Positions 20,007-30,152 of a DNA stretch of 64,000 bases are shown here, piece after piece. The position numbers and the translations under genes were made by a program. Source of the DNA: Flavobacterium frigidimaris (GTDB lineage: Bacteria; Bacteroidota; Bacteroidia; Flavobacteriales; Flavobacteriaceae); the NCBI GenBank assembly GCA_900129595.1, contig FQWG01000009.1, forward strand, positions 62,001-126,000, in the 5' to 3' direction. Numbering within the stretch: position 1 is the stretch's first letter; every line of letters begins with the position of its first letter. The notes under the pieces were generated by a model. It ran no database searches. It was not told the DNA's origin and was given only the letters and a program-made list of their open reading frames with translations.

Positions 20007-20405
20007 ATGTATACAGATCCTATTGCAGATTATTTGACTAGAGTTCGTAACGCTGTGGCTGCAAACCACAAAGTTGTTGAAATTCCGGCATCTAATCTAA
20101 AAAAAGAAATAACTAAGATCTTATTTGATCAAGGTTATATCTTGAGTTACAAATTTGAAGACAACTCTGTACAGGGTTCAATCAAAATTGCTTTGAAGTA
20201 TGATAAAGATACTAAAGAGCCTGTAATTAAAGATATCCAAAGAATTAGTAAACCTGGTTTACGTAAATATGCAGGTGCTGCCAAATTACCAAGAATCCTT
20301 AACGGATTAGGAATTGCTATTGTTTCAACTTCAAAAGGTCTTATGACTGGAAAACAAGCGAAACAATTAAATGTAGGTGGTGAAGTAATTTGTTACGTAT
20401 ACTAA
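20007..20405 (+). CDS. rpsH: 30S ribosomal protein S8
   Basis: A 132-residue S8 (uS8), a central-domain assembly protein and, in E. coli, the repressor of the spc operon. The start chosen is ATG 20007 (MYTDPIADYLTRVRNA), which matches the family N-terminus. A GTG at 19971 in frame lies inside the hairpin loop and stem and would add 12 residues foreign to S8. The C-terminal G-G-E-V-I-C-Y-V-Y is canonical. Confidence 0.97.
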   Translation: MYTDPIADYLTRVRNAVAANHKVVEIPASNLKKEITKILFDQGYILSYKFEDNSVQGSIKIALKYDKDTKEPVIKDIQRISKPGLRKYAGAAKLPRILNGLGIAIVSTSKGLMTGKQAKQLNVGGEVICYVY

Positions 20406-20423
20406 TTTTAAAGACTAAATAAG

Positions 20424-20966
20424 ATGTCAAGAATAGGTAAAAGCCCAATTGTAATCGCTGCTGGAGTAACTGTAGAAGTTAAAGACGGTATCGTTACGGT
20501 AAAAGGAAAAAAAGGTCAACTAACTCAGGAGTTTTCGGACATTACTGTAAAAGTTGAAGGCGATCAGGTTCTATTAGAAAGATCGTCTGATCATAAAGAC
20601 CAAAGAGCAAAACACGGATTATACAGATCATTAATCAATAATATGATAATTGGTGTGTCTGAAGGTTTTACAAAAGAACTTGAATTAGTTGGAGTAGGTT
20701 ATAGAGCTTCAAACCAAGGTCAGAAATTAGATTTAGCTCTTGGATATTCTCACAATATTGTTTTAGAAATTGCTCCAGAAGTAGCGCTAGAAACAATATC
20801 TGAAAAAGGTAAAAACCCTATCGTAAAATTAACATCATTTGACAAACAACTTTTAGGACAGGTTGCTGCGAAAATCAGAGGTTTCCGTAAGCCTGAGCCA
20901 TACAAAGGAAAAGGTGTTAAATTTGTGGGTGAAGTATTAAGAAGAAAAGCAGGTAAATCAGCTTAA
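20424..20966 (+). CDS. rplF: 50S ribosomal protein L6
   Basis: A 180-residue L6 (uL6), two duplicated RNA-binding folds near the factor-binding site. It begins [15 protein letters not shown] and has the C-terminal [14 protein letters not shown] motif. It follows rpsH by 18 bp. Confidence 0.98.
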   Translation: MSRIGKSPIVIAAGVTVEVKDGIVTVKGKKGQLTQEFSDITVKVEGDQVLLERSSDHKDQRAKHGLYRSLINNMIIGVSEGFTKELELVGVGYRASNQGQKLDLALGYSHNIVLEIAPEVALETISEKGKNPIVKLTSFDKQLLGQVAAKIRGFRKPEPYKGKGVKFVGEVLRRKAGKSA

Positions 20967-20977
20967 AAAATAAGATT

Positions 20978-21328
20978 ATGTCATTAACAAAATCTGATAG
21001 AAGACAGAGAATTAGATTCAGAATTAGAAAATCGATTAGTGGTACTGCTACTAACCCAAGACTATCTGTATTTAGAAGTAACAAAGAAATTTATGCTCAA
21101 CTTATTGATGACGTGAATGGAGTTACTTTATTGGCTGCATCTTCAAGAGAAAAAGAAATAGGAAAAGGTACTAACGTTGAAGTCGCTGCTGCTGTTGGAA
21201 AATTAGTTGCAGAGAAAGCGTTAAAAGCTGGGATTGATACCATCACTTTTGACAGAGGTGGATATTTGTATCACGGTCGTATTAAATCATTAGCAGAAGG
21301 CGCAAGAGCGGCTGGACTTAAATTCTAA
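20978..21328 (+). CDS. rplR: 50S ribosomal protein L18
   Basis: A 116-residue L18 (uL18), which binds 5S rRNA. It contains [14 protein letters not shown] and the C-terminal [20 protein letters not shown]. It sits 6 bp before rpsE. Confidence 0.98.
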   Translation: MSLTKSDRRQRIRFRIRKSISGTATNPRLSVFRSNKEIYAQLIDDVNGVTLLAASSREKEIGKGTNVEVAAAVGKLVAEKALKAGIDTITFDRGGYLYHGRIKSLAEGARAAGLKF

Positions 21329-21334
21329 TATATT

Positions 21335-21856
21335 ATGTCTAAATACAAAAATGTAGAATTGGTAAAACCAAGTGGTCTTGAACTTAAAGATCGTCTGGTA
21401 AGTGTTAATCGTGTTACTAAAGTTACAAAAGGTGGTAGAGCTTTCGGTTTTTCTGCTATTGTAGTTGTAGGTGATGAAAATGGAGTAGTTGGTCATGGAT
21501 TAGGAAAATCTAAAGACGTTTCTGAAGCAATTGCGAAAGCAGTAGAAGATGCTAAGAAAAATTTAGTAAAAATTCCTTTGAACGGACAATCAGTTCCTCA
21601 CGAACAAAAAGGTAAATTTGGTGGTGCACGTGTATTCTTAATTCCTGCCTCTCATGGTACAGGAGTTATTGCTGGTGGAGCTGTTCGTTCAGTTCTTGAA
21701 TCAGTAGGTATTCACGATGTATTATCTAAATCTCAAGGATCATCAAATCCTCATAACGTAGTGAAAGCAACTTTTGATGCTTTATTACAAATGAGAAGCG
21801 CTTACACTGTTGCAAAACAAAGAGGTGTTTCTTTAGAAAAAGTTTTTAAAGGTTAA
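21335..21856 (+). CDS. rpsE: 30S ribosomal protein S5
   Basis: A 173-residue S5 (uS5) with an N-terminal dsRBD-like domain (residues ~10-80, [14 protein letters not shown]) and a C-terminal domain with [15 protein letters not shown]. Involved in mRNA unwinding and accuracy. Canonical. Confidence 0.98.
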   Translation: MSKYKNVELVKPSGLELKDRLVSVNRVTKVTKGGRAFGFSAIVVVGDENGVVGHGLGKSKDVSEAIAKAVEDAKKNLVKIPLNGQSVPHEQKGKFGGARVFLIPASHGTGVIAGGAVRSVLESVGIHDVLSKSQGSSNPHNVVKATFDALLQMRSAYTVAKQRGVSLEKVFKG

Positions 21857-21868
21857 TTCAAGGAAATT

Positions 21869-22051
21869 ATGGCTAAATTATTAGTAAAACAAGTAAGAAG
21901 CAAAATCAACTGTCCTCTTTCTCAAAAGAGAGGTTTGGAAGCTTTAGGTCTACGTAAAATGGGACAAGTTGTAGAGCATGATTCAAATCCTGCTATCCTT
22001 GGGATGATAAACAAAGTTAAACACTTAGTTTCTGTCGAAGAAGCTAAATAA
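21869..22051 (+). CDS. rpmD: 50S ribosomal protein L30
   Basis: A 60-residue L30 (uL30) with the [23 protein letters not shown] pattern. Its start is preceded by AAGGA about 6 nt upstream, one of the few Shine-Dalgarno-like sequences in the block. Confidence 0.96.
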   Translation: MAKLLVKQVRSKINCPLSQKRGLEALGLRKMGQVVEHDSNPAILGMINKVKHLVSVEEAK

Positions 22052-22062
22052 CAAATACTGTT

Positions 22063-22515
22063 ATGAATTTAAGTAACTTACAACCAGCTGAAGGGTCAAC
22101 ACACAATCAAAATAAAAGATTAGGTAGAGGAGAAGGTTCTGGAAAAGGTGGTACTTCTGCAAGAGGTCACAAAGGAGCAAAATCTCGTTCTGGTTATTCT
22201 AAAAAGATTGGTTTTGAGGGAGGGCAAATGCCACTTCAAAGACGTGTGCCTAAGTTTGGTTTCACAAACATCAATCGTAAAGAATACGAAGGTGTTAATT
22301 TAGATACGCTTCAATTATTAGTAGACAATGGTGTGATTACTGATTCTGTTTCAATGACAGATTTCGTAGCAAATCGTCTTGCTACCAAAAATGAAATCGT
22401 TAAGATTTTAGGTAGAGGAGAGTTGAAAGCAAAATTAAAAGTAACTGCCCACAAATTTACTGCTACTGCAAAAGCTGCTATTGAAGCTGCTGGTGGAGAA
22501 GCTGTAACTATATAA
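22063..22515 (+). CDS. rplO: 50S ribosomal protein L15
   Basis: A 150-residue L15 (uL15), a late 50S assembly protein. It has the Gly/Arg-rich N-terminal arm G-R-G-E-G-S-G-K-G-G-T-S-A-R-G-H-K-G and a globular C-terminus. It precedes secY by 13 bp. Confidence 0.97.
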   Translation: MNLSNLQPAEGSTHNQNKRLGRGEGSGKGGTSARGHKGAKSRSGYSKKIGFEGGQMPLQRRVPKFGFTNINRKEYEGVNLDTLQLLVDNGVITDSVSMTDFVANRLATKNEIVKILGRGELKAKLKVTAHKFTATAKAAIEAAGGEAVTI

Positions 22516-22528
22516 CTTATCTACTAAG

Positions 22529-23875
22529 ATGAAGAAATTTATTGAATCAATAAGTAATGTTTGGAAAATCGAAGAACTGAAAAACAGAATCTTAATTACA
22601 TTAGGATTGCTTTTAGTATATCGTTTTGGTGCACATGTAACGCTACCTGGAATTGACGCAACTCAATTAACAGGTTTAGCGGGACAAACTAAACAAGGTT
22701 TAGGATCAATCCTGGACATGTTTACAGGAGGTGCTTTCTCTAAAGCTTCAGTTTTTGCTTTAGGTATTATGCCTTATATTTCTGCATCTATTGTTGTTCA
22801 GTTAATGGGAATTGCTATTCCTTATTTGCAAAAACTTCAAAACGATGGAGAGAGTGGTAGAAAAAAGATTAATCAAATCACTCGTTGGTTGACTATAGCT
22901 ATTACACTGGTTCAAGGTCCAACTTATATCTACAATTTATACAGAACGTTACCTGGAAGTGCATTCTTACTAGGATTTAATTCACCTGAATTTTTGTTTT
23001 CGTCTGTTATTATCTTAGTTACAGGTACAATTTTTGCTATGTGGCTTGGGGAAAAAATTACGGATAAAGGTATTGGAAATGGAATTTCATTATTGATTAT
23101 GGTTGGTATTTTGGCGCGTTTACCGCAAGCTTTTATTCAAGAGTTTACAACCAGAGTTACCAATAACAATGGTGGTCCAATGTTGTTAGTTATTGAAATT
23201 ATTGTTTGGTTATTAGTAATCATTTCTTGTGTATTGCTTACAATGGCAGTACGTAGAATTCCTGTTCAATACGCTCGTCGTACAACAAGCGGGGATTACG
23301 AACAAGATTTGGCAGGTGGTAATAGACAATGGATTCCTCTTAAGCTTAATGCTTCTGGGGTTATGCCAATCATTTTTGCTCAGGCAATTATGTTTATACC
23401 TGCAGCTGTAGCTGGATTGTCTAAATCAGACACATCACAATCTATTGTTGGCGCGTTTAGTAATATGTTCGGATTTTGGTATAACTTTGTATTTGCAACT
23501 TTAATTATTGTATTTACATTTTTCTATACTGCGATCACTGTACCTACAAACAAAATGGCCGATGATTTGAAAAGAAGTGGTGGTTTTATTCCTGGCGTTC
23601 GTCCGGGAGCTGAAACTTCAGAATTTCTTGATAAAGTGATGTCTTTAATAACTTTCCCAGGATCTTTATTCCTTGCTTTAATTGCTGTGTTCCCGGCTAT
23701 TGTTGTAAGTATTATGGATGTACAACAATCTTGGGCAATGTTTTTTGGAGGTACCTCGTTAATAATTATGGTTGGAGTTGCAATAGATACTATTCAACAG
23801 ATCAATTCATACTTGTTAAACAAACATTATGATGGTTTAATGAAGACTGGTAAAAATAGAAAAGCAGTAGCTTAA
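22529..23875 (+). CDS. secY: Preprotein translocase channel subunit SecY
   Basis: A 448-residue inner-membrane protein with about ten hydrophobic segments, starting with an N-terminal cytoplasmic helix ([13 protein letters not shown]). Conserved pieces include the plug region after TM1 (L-D-M-F-T-G-G-A-F), [10 protein letters not shown] and the cytoplasmic C5/C6 loop P-G-V-R-P-G-A-E-T. It forms the Sec channel with SecE and SecG, which are not in this window. It ends 7 bp before infA; adk and map, often found here in other phyla, are absent. Confidence 0.98.
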   Translation: MKKFIESISNVWKIEELKNRILITLGLLLVYRFGAHVTLPGIDATQLTGLAGQTKQGLGSILDMFTGGAFSKASVFALGIMPYISASIVVQLMGIAIPYLQKLQNDGESGRKKINQITRWLTIAITLVQGPTYIYNLYRTLPGSAFLLGFNSPEFLFSSVIILVTGTIFAMWLGEKITDKGIGNGISLLIMVGILARLPQAFIQEFTTRVTNNNGGPMLLVIEIIVWLLVIISCVLLTMAVRRIPVQYARRTTSGDYEQDLAGGNRQWIPLKLNASGVMPIIFAQAIMFIPAAVAGLSKSDTSQSIVGAFSNMFGFWYNFVFATLIIVFTFFYTAITVPTNKMADDLKRSGGFIPGVRPGAETSEFLDKVMSLITFPGSLFLALIAVFPAIVVSIMDVQQSWAMFFGGTSLIIMVGVAIDTIQQINSYLLNKHYDGLMKTGKNRKAVA

Positions 23876-23882
23876 TTTTTAT

Positions 23883-24098
23883 ATGGCAAAACAATCAGCA
23901 ATAGAACAAGACGGATCAATCATCGAAGCATTATCAAATGCGATGTTCCGTGTGGAGTTAGAAAATGGACATATCGTAATTGCTCATATTTCTGGAAAAA
24001 TGCGTATGCATTACATCAAGTTATTACCTGGTGATAAAGTGAAACTAGAAATGAGTCCTTATGATTTGTCAAAAGCAAGAATTACTTATCGATATTAA
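23883..24098 (+). CDS. infA: Translation initiation factor IF-1
   Basis: A 71-residue single OB-fold IF-1 that occupies the A site during initiation. It begins [20 protein letters not shown] and contains [17 protein letters not shown] and the [18 protein letters not shown] segment. Confidence 0.98.
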   Translation: MAKQSAIEQDGSIIEALSNAMFRVELENGHIVIAHISGKMRMHYIKLLPGDKVKLEMSPYDLSKARITYRY

Positions 24099-24110
24099 AG
24101 GATATTCACT

Positions 24111-24227
24111 ATGAAAGTTAGAGCATCAGTAAAAAAGAGAAGTCCCGAGTGCATCATTGTGCGTAGAAAAGGGAGATTGTACGTAATAAACAAAAAGAAT
24201 CCTAGATTTAAACAAAGACAAGGATAA
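24111..24227 (+). CDS. rpmJ: 50S ribosomal protein L36 (zinc-free form)
   Basis: A 38-codon gene translated directly from the sequence: [14 protein letters not shown] to the conserved tail F-K-Q-R-Q-G. It sits in its expected place between infA (12 bp before) and rpsM (2 bp after). The usual zinc set CxxC...C...H is reduced to one Cys (Cys14), so this is the C-minus form that should fold without zinc. AAAGGA lies about 10 nt before the ATG. Confidence 0.96.
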   Translation: MKVRASVKKRSPECIIVRRKGRLYVINKKNPRFKQRQG

Positions 24228-24229
24228 TT

Positions 24230-24604
24230 ATGGCAAGAATAGCAGGGGTAGATATCCCAAAAAATAAAAGAGGTGTTATAGCACTTACCTATATCTTTGG
24301 ATTAGGAAGAAGTAGAGCTATTGAGATTTTAGAAAAAGCTCAAGTTAGCCAAGACAAAAAAGTTCAAGAGTGGAATGATGATGAGATCGGAGCAATTCGT
24401 GATGCAGTTTCATTTTACAAAATTGAAGGAGAATTACGTTCTGAAGTTTCTTTAAACATCAAACGTTTGATGGATATTGGTTGTTACAGAGGTATCCGTC
24501 ATAGATCTGGTCTTCCGTTAAGAGGACAAAGAACTAAAAACAACTCTAGAACAAGAAAAGGTAAAAGAAAAACTGTTGCTAACAAGAAAAAAGCAACTAA
24601 ATAA
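24230..24604 (+). CDS. rpsM: 30S ribosomal protein S13
   Basis: A 124-residue S13 (uS13) of the 30S head, contacting the P-site tRNA. It has [10 protein letters not shown], the H2TH region G-L-G-R-S-R-A and the [14 protein letters not shown] tail. First gene of the alpha group. Confidence 0.98.
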   Translation: MARIAGVDIPKNKRGVIALTYIFGLGRSRAIEILEKAQVSQDKKVQEWNDDEIGAIRDAVSFYKIEGELRSEVSLNIKRLMDIGCYRGIRHRSGLPLRGQRTKNNSRTRKGKRKTVANKKKATK

Positions 24605-24612
24605 TAAGTAAT

Positions 24613-24996
24613 ATGGCTAAAGCAACTGCAAAAAAACGTAAAGTTATCGTTGAATCAACGGGAGAAGCTCATATTTCTGCTACCTTCAATAACATCATCA
24701 TTTCTTTGACTAACAAAAAAGGTGAAGTTATTTCTTGGTCTTCAGCTGGTAAAATGGGTTTTAGAGGTTCTAAAAAGAACACTCCATACGCAGCCCAAAT
24801 GGCAGCAGAAGATTGTAGTAAAGTAGCTCTTGAGGCTGGACTTAAAAAAGTGAAAGTTTATGTAAAAGGACCAGGAAACGGACGTGAGTCTGCTATCCGT
24901 TCTATTCATAACGGTGGAATTGAAGTTACTGAGATTATCGACGTTACTCCAATGCCTCACAACGGATGTCGTCCTCCAAAAAGACGTAGAGTTTAA
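24613..24996 (+). CDS. rpsK: 30S ribosomal protein S11
   Basis: A 127-residue S11 (uS11) of the platform. It carries [15 protein letters not shown] and the C-terminal [18 protein letters not shown]. The C-terminal Asn-Gly site of isoaspartate formation is conserved. Confidence 0.98.
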   Translation: MAKATAKKRKVIVESTGEAHISATFNNIIISLTNKKGEVISWSSAGKMGFRGSKKNTPYAAQMAAEDCSKVALEAGLKKVKVYVKGPGNGRESAIRSIHNGGIEVTEIIDVTPMPHNGCRPPKRRRV

Positions 24997-25016
24997 TTTA
25001 TTTATTATAGTATAAC

Positions 25017-25070
25017 AAGGTAGAATATAGATTATCGAAGGATTTGACCTGAATTCATAATCTCTACCTT
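25017..25070 (+). promoter_or_regulatory. Hairpin leader upstream of rpsD
   Basis: In the 94-bp rpsK-rpsD spacer, AAGGTAG (25017-25023) plus AGATTAT (25029-25035) pair with ATAATCT (25057-25063) plus CTACCTT (25064-25070). That is a 14-bp stem with a 5-nt bulge and a 21-nt loop. An AT stretch with a T7 run at 25080-25086 follows, so it could act as a weak attenuator or an S4 binding site. Function is inferred from the position. Confidence 0.55.
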
Positions 25071-25090
25071 AAATTTAAATTTTTTTAGAA

Positions 25091-25696
25091 ATGGCAAGAT
25101 ATACTGGTCCAAAAACTAGAATTGCTCGTAAATTTGGCGAAGCAATCTTCGGAGATGACAAATCTTTCGAAAAAAGAAATTACCCACCTGGACAACACGG
25201 GATGGCTAAAAAAAGAGGTAAAAAATCTGAGTACGCTGTTCAGTTAATGGAAAAGCAAAAAGCTAAATATTCTTACGGAATTTTAGAAAAACAATTCAGA
25301 AATTTATTCAAAAAAGCATCAGCTACTAAAGGTGTTACTGGTGAAGTTCTTTTACAATTATGTGAAGCAAGATTAGATAACGTTGTTTTTAGAATGGGTA
25401 TCGCTCCTTCTAGAAGAGGTGCTAGACAATTAGTTTCTCACAGACACGTTACTGTAAATGGTGAAGTTGTAAATATCGCTTCTTACCACCTTAAGCCTGG
25501 TGATAAAGTTGCAGTTCGTGAAAAATCTAAATCTTTAGAAGCTATCGAACGTTCTTTATCAAATTCAAGTCATGTTTATGAATGGATTACCTGGAACAAT
25601 GATCTTAAAGAAGGAACTTTCGTTTCTGTACCTGCAAGACTTCAAATTCCAGAAAACATTAAAGAACAATTAATCGTAGAGTTGTACAACAAATAA
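25091..25696 (+). CDS. rpsD: 30S ribosomal protein S4
   Basis: A 201-residue S4 (uS4), a primary 16S-binding assembly protein that represses the alpha operon in E. coli. It has [23 protein letters not shown] and the S4 RNA-binding domain ([21 protein letters not shown]). The N-terminal region lacks a zinc-binding Cys cluster. It is preceded by a hairpin leader. Confidence 0.98.
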   Translation: MARYTGPKTRIARKFGEAIFGDDKSFEKRNYPPGQHGMAKKRGKKSEYAVQLMEKQKAKYSYGILEKQFRNLFKKASATKGVTGEVLLQLCEARLDNVVFRMGIAPSRRGARQLVSHRHVTVNGEVVNIASYHLKPGDKVAVREKSKSLEAIERSLSNSSHVYEWITWNNDLKEGTFVSVPARLQIPENIKEQLIVELYNK

Positions 25697-25717
25697 TAAT
25701 TGACTTAGTCGAAATTT

Positions 25718-26710
25718 ATGGCAATATTTAATTTTCAAAAGCCCGATAAAGTTATCATGATCGATTCAACCGATTTTGAAGGTAAATTCGAATTTAGACC
25801 TTTAGAACCTGGTTATGGATTGACAGTTGGTAATGCACTTAGAAGAGTTTTGCTTTCAGCATTAGAAGGTTATGCAATTACATCTGTTCGTATCGAAGGT
25901 GTAGATCATGAGTTTTCTACTATTTCAGGTGTTGTTGAAGATGTTACCGAAATTATCCTTAATCTAAAACAAGTACGTTTCAAACGTCAAATTGAAGATA
26001 TAGATAATGAAGCAGTTACAATTTCTGTTTCTGGTAAAGATCAACTAACAGCAGGTGATTTTCAAAAATTTATTTCAGGTTTTCAAGTGCTGAACCCAGA
26101 CCTTGTTATCTGTAATTTAGATTCTAAAATCAAATTGAACTTCGATTTAACAATCGAAAAAGGTAGAGGATATGTTCCTGCTGAGGAGAACAAAAAACAG
26201 AACGCTGCAATTGGTACCATTTTTACAGACTCTATTTTTACTCCGGTAAAAAATGTAAAATATGCAATTGAAAACTTCCGTGTAGAGCAAAAAACAGATT
26301 ACGAGAAATTAGTTTTTGAAATCAAAACTGATGGATCTATTAATCCAAAAGACGCTCTTACTGAAGCTGCTAAAGTTTTAATTCACCACTTCATGTTATT
26401 TTCTGACGAAAGAATTACACTCGAGGCTGACGAAATTGCACAAACAGAATCGTATGATGAAGAGTCATTGCATATGAGACAATTGCTTAAAACTAAGCTT
26501 GTTGATATGGATTTATCTGTGAGAGCATTAAATTGCTTGAAAGCGGCTGAAGTTGATACACTTGGTGATTTAGTATCGTTCAATAAAAATGACCTAATGA
26601 AATTCCGTAATTTTGGTAAAAAATCTTTAACTGAGCTAGATGAACTTGTAGCTGTTAAGAATTTAACTTTCGGAATGGACTTAGCTAAATACAAATTAGA
26701 TAAAGAATAA
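25718..26710 (+). CDS. rpoA: RNA polymerase alpha subunit
   Basis: A 330-residue alpha subunit. The N-terminal assembly domain (residues ~1-230) has [18 protein letters not shown]. The C-terminal domain (~255-320) has [11 protein letters not shown] and the helix-hairpin-helix [12 protein letters not shown]. The domains are joined by an acidic linker. It dimerises to scaffold beta and beta-prime and contacts UP elements and activators. Confidence 0.98.
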   Translation: MAIFNFQKPDKVIMIDSTDFEGKFEFRPLEPGYGLTVGNALRRVLLSALEGYAITSVRIEGVDHEFSTISGVVEDVTEIILNLKQVRFKRQIEDIDNEAVTISVSGKDQLTAGDFQKFISGFQVLNPDLVICNLDSKIKLNFDLTIEKGRGYVPAEENKKQNAAIGTIFTDSIFTPVKNVKYAIENFRVEQKTDYEKLVFEIKTDGSINPKDALTEAAKVLIHHFMLFSDERITLEADEIAQTESYDEESLHMRQLLKTKLVDMDLSVRALNCLKAAEVDTLGDLVSFNKNDLMKFRNFGKKSLTELDELVAVKNLTFGMDLAKYKLDKE

Positions 26711-26713
26711 TTC

Positions 26714-26731
26714 AATCCGCCACGGCGGATT
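26714..26731 (+). promoter_or_regulatory. Small GC-rich hairpin between rpoA and rplQ
   Basis: AATCCGC (26714-26720), loop CACG, GCGGATT (26725-26731) form a perfect 7-bp stem in the 36-bp spacer. No T tract follows. It may be an mRNA processing or stability element; role not known. Confidence 0.55.
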
Positions 26732-26746
26732 AAATTTAAAATAGCA

Positions 26747-27238
26747 ATGAGACACGGAAAAAAATTCAATCACTTAAGCAGACAGACTGGACATAGAAAA
26801 GCTATGTTAGCTAATATGGCTTGTTCTCTTATTGAGCACAAACGTATTAACACTACTGTTGCTAAGGCTAAAGCGCTTAAACAATTCGTTGAGCCTTTAA
26901 TCACAAAATCAAAAGAAGATACGACTCACAACCGTCGTATTGTTTTTGCTTACTTACGTAGTAAATATGCGGTAACTGACTTGTTCAGAGACGTAGCTGC
27001 TAAAGTTGGAGACCGTCCAGGTGGATACACTCGTATCATTAAAGTTGGAAATCGTTTGGGAGATAATGCTGATATGGCAATGATCGAACTTGTAGATTTC
27101 AATGAACTTTACAATGGAGGTAAAAAAGAAGTTAAAAAAGCTAAAAGCCGTCGTGGTGGTAAAGCAAAAAAAGCTGAGGAGACTACTCCTGAAGCTCCTG
27201 CTGCTGAATCAGAAACGACTACTGAAGCTTCTGAATAA
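26747..27238 (+). CDS. rplQ: 50S ribosomal protein L17
   Basis: A 163-residue L17 (bL17). The ~120-residue core begins [20 protein letters not shown] and contains [20 protein letters not shown]-terminal extension of about 40 residues follows, first Lys/Arg-rich and then Ala/Glu/Thr-rich, a form common in this phylum. It is the last gene of the ribosomal block and a terminator follows. Confidence 0.97.
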   Translation: MRHGKKFNHLSRQTGHRKAMLANMACSLIEHKRINTTVAKAKALKQFVEPLITKSKEDTTHNRRIVFAYLRSKYAVTDLFRDVAAKVGDRPGGYTRIIKVGNRLGDNADMAMIELVDFNELYNGGKKEVKKAKSRRGGKAKKAEETTPEAPAAESETTTEASE

Positions 27239-27266
27239 TTATGAAAGTAATGATTCTATAGAAATC

Positions 27267-27302
27267 AAGGATAAACTAATTTTTAGTTTATCCTTTTTTT
27301 TT
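27267..27302 (+). terminator. Rho-independent terminator after rplQ
   Basis: Arms 27267-27278 (AAGGATAAACTA) and 27284-27295 (TAGTTTATCCTT) form a 12-bp stem with a 5-nt loop and a T tract running on from 27293. It ends the S10-spc-alpha transcript. Confidence 0.92.
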
Positions 27303-27381
27303 GCTTTTTTTAAAATAGTTTGAAATGTAACTTATTTTAAAACTAAGGTTTTAATTTTATCAACGAAATTTTTAAAAAATC

Positions 27382-27412
27382 TTGGAAGCACTGTTTTAAA
27401 GAAGTAAATTTG
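27382..27412 (+). promoter_or_regulatory. Bacteroidota-type promoter of carA
   Basis: TTG at 27382-27384, a 20-nt spacer and TAAATTTG at 27405-27412. The leader to the carA ATG is about 70 nt. No PyrR-like or attenuator hairpin was found in it. Confidence 0.7.
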
Positions 27413-27485
27413 CAAAATATCTAATTACAAATAAAACAAGCTTTGCTGGTTTTACAGGACGATTAAAAACAATACAAATTAAATA

Positions 27486-28604
27486 ATGAAATACACTACA
27501 CGACAAAGCGCCATTTTATTACTAAGTGATGGAACTATTTTTCACGGGAAATCTATCGGAATTAGCGGTAAAACTTTTGGTGAAGTTTGTTTTAATACTG
27601 GAATGACCGGATATCAGGAGATTTTTACAGATCCTTCGTATTTCGGGCAAATTATGGTTGCAACTAATCCCCATATTGGTAATTATGGTGTTAACGATTT
27701 GGAAATTGAATCGGATGGTATCAAAATTGCTGGTTTGGTTTGTAAAAACTTCAGTTTTAATTATTCAAGAGAAGATTCTTCCGGAAGTCTGGAAGATTAT
27801 TTTATAAAAGAAAATCTAATCTGTATTTCTGATGTTGATACGCGTGCACTGGTAAGTTATATTCGTGAGAATGGTGCGATGAATGCTGTTATTTGTACAG
27901 ATGGAACTTCTGTTGAAGACTTGAAAAAAGAATTGGCTAATGTGCCCAACATGGAAGGTCTGGAGTTGGCTTCAAAAGTTTCAACAACTGAACCTTATTT
28001 TTTTGGTGATCAAAATGCTACTTATAAAATTTCTGCCTTAGATTTAGGGATTAAGAAAAATATTCTTAGAAACCTTGCTAAAAGGGATTGTTATATCAAG
28101 GTGTTTCCATATAACTCAACGTACAAGGATTTAGCTGAGTTTAATCCGGATGGATATTTCTTGTCAAACGGGCCTGGGGATCCGGATCCGCTTTTTGGTG
28201 CTATTGAAGTAGCAAAAGAAATTTTAGCAAATGACAATCCTTTATTCGGAATTTGTTTAGGACATCAGGTAATTGCTTTGGCAAATGGTGTTCAGACTTA
28301 TAAAATGTTTAATGGTCACCGCGGTATAAATCACCCGGTTAAAAACCTTATGACAGGAAAAGGTGAGATTACATCTCAAAATCATGGTTTCGCAGTGAAT
28401 AAGGAAGCATTAGATAATCATGCTGATTTAGAGATTACACACCTTCATCTAAATGATGGTACTGTGGCCGGAATGCGTATGAAAAATAAAAATTGTTTTT
28501 CAGTGCAATATCACCCCGAAGCAAGTCCCGGACCTCATGATTCATCTTATTTGTTTGATCAGTTTGTTGAGAATATAAAACTAGCTGCTGCTAAAACGAT
28601 ATAG
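27486..28604 (+). CDS. carA: Carbamoyl-phosphate synthase small (glutaminase) subunit
   Basis: A 372-residue CarA that hydrolyses glutamine and passes ammonia to CarB for carbamoyl phosphate, feeding pyrimidine and arginine synthesis. The N-terminal CPSase domain spans residues ~8-140 and the class I glutamine amidotransferase domain ~185-365. The nucleophile Cys lies in G-I-C-L-G-H-Q and the His/Glu pair in Q-Y-H-P-E-A-S-P-G-P-H-D. carB is not adjacent, so the two subunits are encoded apart. Confidence 0.97.
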   Translation: MKYTTRQSAILLLSDGTIFHGKSIGISGKTFGEVCFNTGMTGYQEIFTDPSYFGQIMVATNPHIGNYGVNDLEIESDGIKIAGLVCKNFSFNYSREDSSGSLEDYFIKENLICISDVDTRALVSYIRENGAMNAVICTDGTSVEDLKKELANVPNMEGLELASKVSTTEPYFFGDQNATYKISALDLGIKKNILRNLAKRDCYIKVFPYNSTYKDLAEFNPDGYFLSNGPGDPDPLFGAIEVAKEILANDNPLFGICLGHQVIALANGVQTYKMFNGHRGINHPVKNLMTGKGEITSQNHGFAVNKEALDNHADLEITHLHLNDGTVAGMRMKNKNCFSVQYHPEASPGPHDSSYLFDQFVENIKLAAAKTI

Positions 28605-28692
28605 TTAATAAATAAACCTGTTTAATGGTTAAAATGCATTTTTACTATTAAATATTTTTATAATTTCGAAAAAAAATATAATTTATTAATAA

Positions 28693-29997
<1,305 letters not shown>

Positions 29998-30020
29998 TTG
30001 TAAGAGTTATATGTTATAAT

Positions 30021-30053
30021 TAAACCATTCGTTTTTGCGAATGGTTTTTTTTT
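30021..30053 (+). terminator. Rho-independent terminator after eno
   Basis: Arms 30021-30031 (TAAACCATTCG) and 30038-30047 (CGAATGGTTT) form a stem of about 10 bp around a T-rich 6-nt loop, followed by a T9 run ending at 30053. Confidence 0.9.
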
Positions 30054-30107
30054 GGACTTTTAACAAATTCATAGCAGTATTCTTTTTTTAATTAGTCTTA
30101 AATTCCT

Positions 30108-30115
30108 TAGATTTG
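30108..30115 (+). promoter_or_regulatory. Possible -7 element upstream of gltA
   Basis: TAGATTTG matches TAnnTTTG and lies 38 nt before the gltA ATG. No TTG is present at the expected -33 position, so support is partial. Confidence 0.4.
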
Positions 30116-30152
30116 ATAAATTATTATTTTAAAGATTTATTTCCGATATATT

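Noticed and set aside
26383..26769. 128-codon minus-strand frame overlapping rpoA
   Set aside because: It is antisense to well-conserved rpoA codons, Ser/Leu-rich and without any motif.
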